From a bacterium (GTDB lineage Bacteria > JAJVIF01 > JAGGVT01), in NCBI GenBank assembly GCA_021157815.1, contig JAGGVT010000005.1, positions 1 to 19,962 on the forward strand: a stretch of 19,962 nt of DNA, read 5' to 3'. A program made the position numbers and the translations under genes. A model generated the notes under the pieces. It was not told where the DNA came from. It was given only the letters and a program-made list of their open reading frames with translations, and ran no database searches. Shown here in pieces: positions 1-7,673 of the stretch. The first letter of the stretch is position 1. Each line of letters opens with the position of its first letter.

Positions 1-554
1 AATTCACTTATTAGTTCACAATTTTCATTCTTGACGCCGATCATCAGGTTTTGTGTACGTTTGCCAATCTCAAGCGGATAAACAGCTCGTCCCCCGATTT
101 TAAGCTGCTTCAATACAGGATTAGGAAACTCTTTGGTCGCGCATGTAAAAATACAAGCGTCGAAAGTGGCATCATCCGGCCAGCCATACGACCCGTCACC
201 CACACGAATATCATAGTTGGTGTAGTTAAGCTTTCTCAGCCGTTCACCCGCTGGCAGAGCCAGTTCTTCGAAAATATCCATTGAGTAAACAGTACATCCA
301 AGCTCGAGCAAAAGCGCGGTTTGGAATCCACTGCCGGTTCCGATTTCAAACACAAGTGAACCCTCACCGATTTTAAGAAGGTCTGTCATGTATGCGACAA
401 GGCGTGGTTGGGAGCAGGTTTGGCCGAATCCTATCGGCACCGGGCGATCATGATCAACACTGTCTTTTAAAACATCAGGAACAAAATCAGCCCTGTTAAG
501 GCGTTTCATCGCCTCTTCGACTCGTGGATCGATATTTTCAAACATGTCTCTCAT
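1..554 (-). CDS. pcm: Protein-L-isoaspartate O-methyltransferase, C-terminus cut by window edge
   Basis: This enzyme uses S-adenosylmethionine to methylate isoaspartyl residues in aged cytoplasmic proteins, which starts their repair. Translating the minus strand from the ATG at 554 gives 184 residues before the edge. They include the family motif GFGQTCSQP (residues 42-50), the SAM-binding motif I VFEIGTGSGFQTA (68-80) and the later GDGSYGWP segment (119-126). The family is usually about 210-220 residues, so roughly the last 30 are missing. The ATG overlaps the TGA stop of the upstream yjbQ-like gene as ATGA (551-554), so the two are probably translationally coupled; a second in-frame ATG lies at 545. 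Family identity is clear. Whether it has the stand-alone repair role is inferred from family. Confidence 0.9.
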   Translation of the reverse strand, partial: MRDMFENIDPRVEEAMKRLNRADFVPDVLKDSVDHDRPVPIGFGQTCSQPRLVAYMTDLLKIGEGSLVFEIGTGSGFQTALLLELGCTVYSMDIFEELALPAGERLRKLNYTNYDIRVGDGSYGWPDDATFDACIFTCATKEFPNPVLKQLKIGGRAVYPLEIGKRTQNLMIGVKNENCELISE

Positions 555-970
555 TCGCCGATTATGGTTAGTTGAATTCTTCTTTTACGTGCTGGAACAT
601 CAAAATCAAGAACAACTATCTGCTGCCAGGTTCCTGTAATCAGTCTGCCAGCTTTGAATGGAACAGTGGTACCGGGGCCTAATATTGTCGCGCGAACATG
701 AGACTTGCCGTTTGCATCGCCCCATGTCAGATGATGTTTGTATTCTATATCCGATGGCGCGATTCGTTCCATTGCGCTTTTCAAATCAATGACAAGATTT
801 GGCTCAAATTCAACAGTTGACACGCTTGCGGTCGAACCGATTACAAAGATATTCACTATGCCATTCGACAGTTCGGATTCCTCGATAGCATTGTTTACAT
901 AACCGGTTATGTCAACAACATCAAAATCCTGCGATGTGTCAAATTGAATCTCCTTGAAAAATACAGACAC
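551..970 (-). CDS. YjbQ / UPF0047 family protein, archaeal-like GSTA subtype
   Basis: This is a compact 139-residue protein of the YjbQ (UPF0047) family, the usual family length. Family members have been reported to have weak thiamine-phosphate synthase activity, but their true role is not settled. Visible motifs are GSTASVSTVEFEP (45-57), YKHHLTWGDANGKSHVRA (77-94), a G-x-TVPF strand and GTWQQIVVLDFD (113-124), ending in the typical I-x-GE. The usual HTSA motif reads GSTA here, so the first conserved histidine is absent, while His80 and His91 remain. That pattern resembles a subtype common in archaea and thermophiles. The GTG start at 970 is supported by an AGGAG (978-982) seven bases upstream. 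The stop overlaps the pcm start. Confidence 0.88.
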   Translation of the reverse strand: MSVFFKEIQFDTSQDFDVVDITGYVNNAIEESELSNGIVNIFVIGSTASVSTVEFEPNLVIDLKSAMERIAPSDIEYKHHLTWGDANGKSHVRATILGPGTTVPFKAGRLITGTWQQIVVLDFDVPARKRRIQLTIIGE

Positions 971-1077
971 ACTTCATCTCCTGACAAGCAATATCAAAAT
1001 TGAATATGTTCATTATAACCCCTGATGGAACATGTTACAAAGAAATGAAATAATCATGATGATATGTGAAATGCGGG

Positions 1078-2373
1078 TTAAAGATACCTTCGAGCTGTTA
1101 TGTAGTGTTTGGAGAAATAATCGGATGATAGTTTGTCTTTCTTGACCCTTCGTGAAATGCTTGAAACATGAAGAACATACCCGCCACCTATATAGAATCC
1201 CACATGGCTTATTCGTTTCCTATTTTCAGGTGAACTGAAGAAGATTAGATCACCGGGAAGGAGATTTTTTCTATCAACTTTTTTGCCCATCCTTGCCTGC
1301 TCTCTTGCTGAATGAGGGAGCGTTACGCCAAATAACTTGTATATCTTCATTGTGAATCCTGAGCAGTCAACACCTCTGGACAAACTGGAACCGCCGCGGA
1401 TACGCCTTAGGCCTTCATACTCAAGCGCTTTCCTGATCAGCCTGTCGCGCGGTGCAAGATTGCGGCTAATCAGATTGTCGTCTTCTTTAGGTTCTTTCCC
1501 GGTTTTTACAACAGGAATAAGAAGCTCATCATTGATATTTAAAATCGTGTGCCTGTTTATATTGTTAGCTCTGAATATCGCTTCTTCAGACGTATCGTAT
1601 TTCCTCGACAGTTTGGAAATGGTATCGTCTTTAATAACCTTATGTTTGACATATACTATATCTGGTTCGCCAGGAAGTTGCACATACTTCTTGATTACAG
1701 AAACTTTCTGCGACTCATCTTTGATCTTTTTAACCGGGTTCTTTTCAGATATGTTTTCATCGGGTTCAACGATGGTTTCATTTACAATTATCTCGGCACC
1801 TTCAAGCTCGGACAGGTCAAGTAAATTTATCCCCTTGATTTTATCAGCATGAACCTTTACTTGAAGAGCTTTCTTATATCCTCCGTTTGTCTCTATGGGT
1901 ATGTCCTGGTCTTCTGATAGAATATTCTCATCATTGGAAGAGACATTGGTTTTCGGAATTTTTATAATCTGCCCGATATAAATAATCGAATCCCTCTCCA
2001 GTCCATTGCATTTACAGATATCATCAACTGTGCAATCGAATTCATGCGCGATTTTTGCCAGGCAATCGTTTGGTTTAACCTCATATTCAGAAATGGTAAC
2101 CTCATCAGATTGCGATTGCTCTTCTTCTTGAACTATCTCTTCATTCTCAGGAGTTTTGGAGTAGGGGATAATCAGCCTTAATCCCTCTTTCAGTGTGAAT
2201 CCATCCTCAAAATTGTTCGCACTTATCAGGTCAGCTTCTTCAACGTGGAATTTCGCAGCAATGCCGGACAACGTATCGCCGTCTTTTACGATGTATCCAA
2301 CCTCCGTCCACGCTAACTGGGCGATTAATAGAATATATAAAGAACTCAGGAAAACCAGTTTCATAACTTTCAT
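1078..2373 (-). CDS. Secreted LysM x3 - NlpC/P60 cell-wall endopeptidase
   Basis: This is a predicted exported peptidoglycan hydrolase of 431 residues that cleaves peptide cross-bridges or stems. A signal peptide spans residues 1-23, ending near AWT. Three LysM glycan-binding modules lie at about 27-70, 97-140 and 243-288, joined by acidic, low-complexity linkers. The linker at 142-240 is long, and its 170-208 stretch could be a further small domain. The C-terminal NlpC/P60 domain (about 310-431) has the catalytic Cys337 in VDCSGF, His390 in SHVGFYIG and His402 in LHVSS, so the catalytic triad looks complete. The start at 2373 lacks a strong Shine-Dalgarno; ATG 2364 is possible and would leave the signal peptide intact. 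It lies 107 bases upstream of the yjbQ-pcm pair on the same strand, but I see no clear functional link. Confidence 0.92.
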   Translation of the reverse strand: MKVMKLVFLSSLYILLIAQLAWTEVGYIVKDGDTLSGIAAKFHVEEADLISANNFEDGFTLKEGLRLIIPYSKTPENEEIVQEEEQSQSDEVTISEYEVKPNDCLAKIAHEFDCTVDDICKCNGLERDSIIYIGQIIKIPKTNVSSNDENILSEDQDIPIETNGGYKKALQVKVHADKIKGINLLDLSELEGAEIIVNETIVEPDENISEKNPVKKIKDESQKVSVIKKYVQLPGEPDIVYVKHKVIKDDTISKLSRKYDTSEEAIFRANNINRHTILNINDELLIPVVKTGKEPKEDDNLISRNLAPRDRLIRKALEYEGLRRIRGGSSLSRGVDCSGFTMKIYKLFGVTLPHSAREQARMGKKVDRKNLLPGDLIFFSSPENRKRISHVGFYIGGGYVLHVSSISRRVKKDKLSSDYFSKHYITARRYL

Positions 2374-2664
2374 AAGTTAACTAACCCACAACCAATGATA
2401 ACAATTTCCGAAAAACTGTATCATAGTAAATGATGTCTGTAAACCTGTTAATAATATCGGCAAAAGTGCACAAATAAACGCATATATCGGGAAATTTATC
2501 AGCCATTGTGATTATATAGTAGCGTGATTAAATCCAATACATTTTCAACGTTTCATTTGCAAAACCGGAATTTTTATTTACAATTCATCAGTGTTCTCAT
2601 GTTGTGATTCTAGTGCTTACTTATTTTTATCATCCATATTCTCTTTACTGCGAGGTTTGATGTC
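2374..2664. other. Divergent intergenic region between LysM-peptidase and propeller lipoprotein genes
   Basis: This 291-base AT-rich gap separates two divergently transcribed envelope genes and must hold both promoters. I could not assign a confident -35/-10 pair on either strand. GAGG at 2652-2655, nine bases before ATG 2665, is the ribosome binding site of the lipoprotein gene. I see no RNA gene or strong hairpin here. Confidence 0.4.
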
Positions 2665-3918
2665 ATGAATCGTAAATACAATATTATAGGTCTCCTGATT
2701 TTAGTAATGCTTTTTGCCGGATGCTCTGTCCAGCAATCTGAAAACAATGCTTCTAAAAAAAACAAGACTGATAAAACACCTGCATTAAATCCAAACGCCA
2801 ACGTTGAAAGCGACTTTGGCTCACAAGGACAGCTTCTTGTTACGATGTCTGAATCCAACCAGCTTGCTCTCATTGATTTGAAAACACTGGCTATCGGTGA
2901 TGTTACTGATGTCGGAGTGAATCCGCAGGATGTTATCTTTTCACGCAACGGCCAGATGTATTTTGTCGTAATGGCTGGTTCGCCCGATGATTCCGAAACC
3001 GAAAGCCTCAGTTCACTATCCTCTAACGCGATATGGATGTGGAAAACGGACACTCACAAAATAACCGGAAAAAGCTCGGTTACTATCGGTGATAAGCCAT
3101 CGAAGTCGGTTGGGATTGGAACTGATTCCGCAGGGAACAGGCTCTATATCACCAACTCAATCCAAAACAATCTCCTGATAAAAAATCTTCACGGAGAGCA
3201 GAATGATTCGGTAACTATCGAGGTTGGAGTCGGGCCAAGAAGAGTTCTCGTTAGCAATGATGACAAGTACATCATCACAATTAATTCTGATCTTGATAAT
3301 CGCTGCGATAACGATACCGTAAGCATCATTCACCTTTTGTCGCATGATGAAATCGCCCGTGTGGAAGTTGGCGATACTCCATGGGGCGTATGTATTCATC
3401 CCAATGATGATAGATTCTATGTTTCCGTTTCAGGAAATAATGAGGTAAAGGAAATAAACATCAAGGATGGTAAAATTATTAATACATACGAAGCCGGTAA
3501 ATCACCAAGGGGTGTTGCGATTTCCGCCGATGGAAACACTCTATATGTTGCCAGTTACGAAGAGGACACTGTCATCCCGCTTGATACTAAAAACGGCAAA
3601 ACATCCGAACCTTTATCCGTTGGCAAGGGGCCTGTTGAAATCGCGCTTGAGCAGAACTCACAGATTCTCTTTGTCGCGAACAGCCTCAGCAAATCGATTA
3701 CCGTCTATAATCTCTCACAGGGCAAGGCAATTGACACAATTAAGTTAACAGCCTCACCAACGCAAATGGCGCTGTGGTCAGATGGGATTGGCAGAGCCAA
3801 ATACGATAGCGAAATTGATTCGAAAAATATAAAAGGCGCCATGCGCGATATCATTACTCCATCTGGTAAGATTAAGGTTAAACCTGGCAATACGAAACCA
3901 GTTGAAGACGGCAAGTAG
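2665..3918 (+). CDS. YVTN/NHL-type beta-propeller lipoprotein
   Basis: This is a predicted lipoprotein of 417 residues. A hydrophobic signal (7-19) ends in the lipobox LFAGC, with Cys20 as the lipidation site, followed by a polar N/K-rich tether. The rest is a chain of roughly 40-residue repeats of the YVTN class. Examples are RVEVGDTPWGVCIHPND, YEAGKSPRGVAISADGNTLY and LSVGKGPVEIALEQ, each pairing a G-x-x-P turn with a strand like LYVAS. Such repeats fold into a seven-bladed propeller, typical of extracytoplasmic binding or surface proteins; no catalytic residues are evident. GAGG nine bases upstream supports the ATG. It faces the csaB-like gene downstream on the same strand but is separated from it by a 325-base repeat-bearing gap, so it is probably monocistronic. 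Ligand unknown. Confidence 0.88.
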   Translation: MNRKYNIIGLLILVMLFAGCSVQQSENNASKKNKTDKTPALNPNANVESDFGSQGQLLVTMSESNQLALIDLKTLAIGDVTDVGVNPQDVIFSRNGQMYFVVMAGSPDDSETESLSSLSSNAIWMWKTDTHKITGKSSVTIGDKPSKSVGIGTDSAGNRLYITNSIQNNLLIKNLHGEQNDSVTIEVGVGPRRVLVSNDDKYIITINSDLDNRCDNDTVSIIHLLSHDEIARVEVGDTPWGVCIHPNDDRFYVSVSGNNEVKEINIKDGKIINTYEAGKSPRGVAISADGNTLYVASYEEDTVIPLDTKNGKTSEPLSVGKGPVEIALEQNSQILFVANSLSKSITVYNLSQGKAIDTIKLTASPTQMALWSDGIGRAKYDSEIDSKNIKGAMRDIITPSGKIKVKPGNTKPVEDGK

Positions 3919-3971
3919 ATTCAGTTTTGCCGGTTAATTCAGGCAAAATGCCGAATGGAATGGAAATTCAA

Positions 3972-4178
3972 GTAGGGGCAACATCCTGGAAGGTGTTTCA
4001 GAACCTGTCTTTTGCTGTCATCCTGAGCGAAGCGAAGGCTCTATTATCGATAGCGTGGATTAATATCATCAGGTTTAACCATCAACACAGCAGCTTATAG
4101 ATTCTTCGCTACGCTCAGAATGACAATGTATCTTATTTATCTCGGGGTTCTGAGACATGTTCTGTGCCATGCCCCTGC
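3972..4178. repeat. Nested inverted-repeat (MITE-like) element
   Basis: This element occupies most of the 325-base gap between the propeller lipoprotein and csaB. The outer pair is GTAGGGGCA (3972-3980) against TGCCCCTGC (4170-4178), 8 of 9 complementary. The middle pair is GTTTCAGAACC (3995-4005) against GGTTCTGAGAC (4146-4156), 10 of 11. The inner pair consists of 27-base arms (4016-4042 and 4099-4125), with 23 of 27 complementary, built on TGTCATCCTGAGCGAAGCGA. Short palindromes with TGAGCGNAGCGAAG cores recur in many environmental bacterial genomes. The nesting suggests one element inserted in another. The gap holds no ORF that I believe in. Confidence 0.75.
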
Positions 4179-4243
4179 AAAAAATAACAGGATAATTTTA
4201 CTTTTTCAATATATAAAAGCTCAACATATCAAAGCGGCGTTTC

Positions 4244-5338
4244 ATGAAGAAAATTCTAATCGGTGGATATTACGGTTACGGCAATACAGGCGATGAAGCA
4301 ATCCTTGAGGCTTTTACTCAGAGATTAGTGGCTTATCCCGATGTTGACATTACTGTATTATCCTCCAATCCCGGATACACATTCAAAACGCAAGGCTTAA
4401 AAGCTGTATCTCGAAACAATCCCATTTCTGTAACGAAATCGTTTATCGGATGCGATTTGTTTGTTCAGGGAGGGGGAGGATTAATCCAGGACTCCACAAG
4501 CTGGCGAAGCCCGTTTTTCTACCTCGGGCAACTTATGCTGTCTCACATTCTGGCTCGAAAAATATATATCATGGGGCAGGGAATAGGGCCGTTAAACGGA
4601 TCATTCGCACGTTTTCTAACTCGCGAACTCTTTGCTACAGCAGAGGCAATTGTTGTACGTGATTTATCCAGCCAGACATTCCTCATGGAATCACTTCCAA
4701 CTGGTTTCGATATCACACTCGCATCCGATATTGCGCTAATGCTGAAAGCCGCGCCTGATGATGTCGCTGAGGATATCCTCTATGAGGAGGGACTGCCTGA
4801 TTTGCCTGAACCTGTTTTGATTGTTTCAATCAAGGGAAACTCCAGGAACATGAAATCAATCGGGCATTATGTCACGGCTATCAACACATACCTTGATGAG
4901 GCTGGCGGCAGCGCGCTCTTTGTACCTTTCTTTCCGCAATACGATATGCCGTTCGCACAGAAAATCATGTCTGCGATAAAAGGAAATACAGGTTTGATTA
5001 GAAAGCAATATAAACCCTCTGAGATTCTTTCACTCTTTAAGATGGCGGATCATATTCTTGCCGGACGGCTTCACGCGGCGATGTTTGCCGCGTTGGCGGA
5101 AACATCATTCACAACGGTTGTATATGATCCAAAGATGAAATACTTTCTGGATATGATTGACATCAAAAGCACAATCGTAACGCCAATCATAGGGCCCAAA
5201 TCGATAGAGGAATCTCTCTTCAATGACATCGATGATTCAGAATCGATTGTTGACAGGATAAAAAAAAGACTCCCCCCACTGATAAAGCAGGCTGAGTCGA
5301 ATATTTCAAAACTATTTGAACTGCTTGATATTGATTAA
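4244..5338 (+). CDS. csaB: Polysaccharide pyruvyl transferase, CsaB family
   Basis: CsaB-family enzymes transfer pyruvate from phosphoenolpyruvate onto a sugar of the secondary cell-wall polymer, making a ketal that in several Gram-positives anchors S-layer proteins. The 364-residue length is typical. Hallmarks visible are the N-terminal GYYGYGNTGDEAI (8-20), VQGGGGLIQDSTSWRS (74-89), the GQGIGP motif (111-116), a conserved SIKGN strand (195-199) and the C-terminal GRLHA with His277. The protein has no signal peptide and is presumably cytoplasmic. The start lacks a strong Shine-Dalgarno; TATAAA at 4212-4217 is a possible -10 with no good -35. The gene converges on the lipoprotein gene ending at 5355, leaving only 16 bases between stops and no obvious terminator. 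Family assignment is firm; the S-layer link is inferred. Confidence 0.92.
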   Translation: MKKILIGGYYGYGNTGDEAILEAFTQRLVAYPDVDITVLSSNPGYTFKTQGLKAVSRNNPISVTKSFIGCDLFVQGGGGLIQDSTSWRSPFFYLGQLMLSHILARKIYIMGQGIGPLNGSFARFLTRELFATAEAIVVRDLSSQTFLMESLPTGFDITLASDIALMLKAAPDDVAEDILYEEGLPDLPEPVLIVSIKGNSRNMKSIGHYVTAINTYLDEAGGSALFVPFFPQYDMPFAQKIMSAIKGNTGLIRKQYKPSEILSLFKMADHILAGRLHAAMFAALAETSFTTVVYDPKMKYFLDMIDIKSTIVTPIIGPKSIEESLFNDIDDSESIVDRIKKRLPPLIKQAESNISKLFELLDID

Positions 5339-5354
5339 ATTGCATCCCGGCTTC

Positions 5355-7649
5355 TTACGTAATGAACTCCAGTTTAATTGAATCTATCCACCAGCCGCCC
5401 TGGCAGTTGTCTATGCCATCATCCGCCTGCTGCCTGAATTTAATCTTGATTATTCCTCCCGCGAGAGAAGGATCATCGAAAACTGAATCCCATCCGATGT
5501 AATCCGCGCCAAACGCCGGATCGATTCCCATCTCACCTGCAAACGATGGTCCCCCGGAACTTGTGGCTTCTGATGTGCTGTAAAGCTGGCCATCTGTTGT
5601 GAGAAGCTTATATTGGGAACCAATCATAGGTTTTACCCAGATATCGCAATCATCTGTAAAATCATACGGATTAAAGTCGAAAATTTCAGTGTCATACGCG
5701 TGATTAATTGTCAGACGAACAATTGAATATCCCTCCGGCATTTCTGGTACATTAATAGTCCGTGATGTAGCGAAGTTTTCACCACCATCAATGGAATCGC
5801 TATAACATCCCTGTCCCTCCGCCTGAGCGCCTGTCCCGCCTGATGACGACAAATAACCGTTGGTGATTCCCCAGAATTCATCGGGATCGAACTGCCAGTT
5901 CTCCGAGTTGTCATCAAAATCATCAAAGAAGATGATAGGGGAGAAATACTCAACCGTGAGATCAGCTGTGCATATCACACTTTGCGCATCTTCACCATTG
6001 TCCGTTAATCTCATTGCGACTAACAAATCGATATCGTTGCCTGTGTCGTTGGTATAAGGTCCAAGAGTAACCGCGGCGCCATCAGTATTGGATGCGTCAA
6101 CGTGAAAAACCTCACCGTCATAATCCATATCGAATTCGTAAAGGACAATTTCACCATCGGGGTCATTAGTGCCGGCACCCGGCTGAGCATCAACAGTTGC
6201 ACCGCCCAGGATTGAATTGCTTGACAGTGAAAGTTCGCAATTCGGAGCGCGATTACCAAGGCTTATTGTGTATTCAAAAACGCCGTAAGTCGCCCATTCT
6301 TCTGTAGTGAAAACAAATTCACCCGGATCTTCCCACGGGTAAACTCTCGGAATTGTATTTCCATTTATATTCATGTTTTTATCAGTGGGATATGAGTCAA
6401 GCACTTTGATTAATCCCGTATATGTTCCAATCGGCGCCAGTTTTGTATTTTCAATTCTGGCTAGAAACCTTAGCGGGTCCTGTTTGTTTCTTGAATACCC
6501 ACCCTGATAAGCGGCTTCAATGTCTGTAATGTCTATTGTTGTTTCAGAAATATCAGGCACTTCAATTGATATCACGGATATCGATGAATCAAAATCCATC
6601 TTTTCGATTGCATCACCAACGTCATCAACTGCAACCTTGTGATTTATATCCAGAACTTCGATATACAAATCTGCCCAACTTGTTGCATTAACATCGTCAA
6701 GATGGTTGTTGATTTCATTCAAACCGACAAGTGTCGCGGATTTCTGGCAATACTGCGGAACCCGATATCTGGGATAGAGCCATTCAGATCTTCCCGACGC
6801 TGACAAGCCGTAGGAAACATTAAGCGAATAAATAAAGGAGAAAACCTCTCCGGCATCCGCTGGAAACTGCATGACATAATCCTTGTAGTCGTAATCTGAC
6901 CCCATTGCCATTACAGTGTTGCCGGTTGGCATCGCAATATTCGTGAAACCTGATTCATTGCCAGTGGCAAAATTACCTGCTGAATAATCATCGAAATGCA
7001 GGATAAATGGGTGAAGTGTCGCATCTGTTTTAAGAATACTGTCCCATTTGCTATCAAATTCGCTCGAATATCCGCAGGCATTTAGGAGCCGCCATGCTGG
7101 TATTTTCTGTTTGAGCAATTCGAAATTCTTAAATCCACCGCCAACCACTCCGTCAGATATAATAAATCCTCTCGCGGAGAATACATGCAGGTCAAGGCGA
7201 TTGGTGGATGATGGAGGTTCTGATTTCTTTCCAGCGGCAAATGGGTGTTTAACTCCTATTGTAAGTACTGGATTCCCATTCTCGTCAAGAGCCACACCAG
7301 CCAGTTTGATACAATCCGTGCAGGGAGCTACTGCCAGAAAATTTGTAATATCCACAAGCAGTGAATCGTTCAGTGCGTTGGATGATTCTCTCAGCGGAGT
7401 AAATGACGTTTCCAGAGTATTCAGGTTAAGTTCCCCAAAGAAACACCCCAGCGTTCCAACACCACCCAGCGGTTTTCCACTGTTGTCTGTATCGCTGACA
7501 ATAAGCGGAAAAACAGGTGTGGCATCAATCCCCGACAGCACTCCTGAATCAGATCCCGGGGGCGCAATTGGGTTTGAATCCCTGGATGAGCATCCTATTA
7601 TAACCAGGAACATTAATGTGAATATGCCAATATTTAGAAGCTTTTTCAT
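5355..7649 (-). CDS. Large PKD-like lipoprotein (paralogue 1, downstream)
   Basis: From the ATG at 7649 this is a 764-residue predicted lipoprotein. The signal is MKKLLNIGIFTLMFLVIIGC, with lipobox Cys20 and a proline/glycine-rich tether. The region at about 40-300 is shared with the adjacent upstream gene: it includes a CTDC pair (110-113), the segment RLDLHVFSARGFIISDG (151-167), LHPFILHFDDYSAGNF (212-227) and YRVPQY (295-300). A PKD-like beta-sandwich lies near 467-567. A C-terminal jelly-roll-like region (about 570-764) starts with FDDFDDNSENW and ends GGWWIDSIKLEF, as in immune-inhibitor-A or MAM-like carbohydrate-binding folds. No catalytic motif is seen. An ATG at 7670 would extend it by seven residues, but the strong ribosome binding site favours 7649. 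It is likely surface-exposed; function unknown. Confidence 0.8.
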   Translation of the reverse strand: MKKLLNIGIFTLMFLVIIGCSSRDSNPIAPPGSDSGVLSGIDATPVFPLIVSDTDNSGKPLGGVGTLGCFFGELNLNTLETSFTPLRESSNALNDSLLVDITNFLAVAPCTDCIKLAGVALDENGNPVLTIGVKHPFAAGKKSEPPSSTNRLDLHVFSARGFIISDGVVGGGFKNFELLKQKIPAWRLLNACGYSSEFDSKWDSILKTDATLHPFILHFDDYSAGNFATGNESGFTNIAMPTGNTVMAMGSDYDYKDYVMQFPADAGEVFSFIYSLNVSYGLSASGRSEWLYPRYRVPQYCQKSATLVGLNEINNHLDDVNATSWADLYIEVLDINHKVAVDDVGDAIEKMDFDSSISVISIEVPDISETTIDITDIEAAYQGGYSRNKQDPLRFLARIENTKLAPIGTYTGLIKVLDSYPTDKNMNINGNTIPRVYPWEDPGEFVFTTEEWATYGVFEYTISLGNRAPNCELSLSSNSILGGATVDAQPGAGTNDPDGEIVLYEFDMDYDGEVFHVDASNTDGAAVTLGPYTNDTGNDIDLLVAMRLTDNGEDAQSVICTADLTVEYFSPIIFFDDFDDNSENWQFDPDEFWGITNGYLSSSGGTGAQAEGQGCYSDSIDGGENFATSRTINVPEMPEGYSIVRLTINHAYDTEIFDFNPYDFTDDCDIWVKPMIGSQYKLLTTDGQLYSTSEATSSGGPSFAGEMGIDPAFGADYIGWDSVFDDPSLAGGIIKIKFRQQADDGIDNCQGGWWIDSIKLEFIT

Positions 7650-7657
7650 GTTTAACT

Positions 7658-7663
7658 TCCTCC
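7658..7663 (-). promoter_or_regulatory. Shine-Dalgarno fixing the start of the downstream giant lipoprotein
   Basis: On the minus strand the six bases read GGAGGA and lie eight bases before ATG 7649. They sit inside the 24-base gap after the TAG stop of the upstream paralogue (7674-7676), and downstream of the alternative ATG at 7670. This argues for 7649 as the start and for independent translation of the second gene on a shared transcript. Confidence 0.75.
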
Positions 7664-7673
7664 AGAACATTTC

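Noticed and set aside
1337-1852. Plus-strand open frame of 171 codons
   Set aside because: It is antisense to the LysM-NlpC/P60 gene, whose domains and catalytic residues are intact.
2610-3053. Minus-strand open frame of 147 codons
   Set aside because: It overlaps the start of the propeller lipoprotein in antisense; no motif and no ribosome site.
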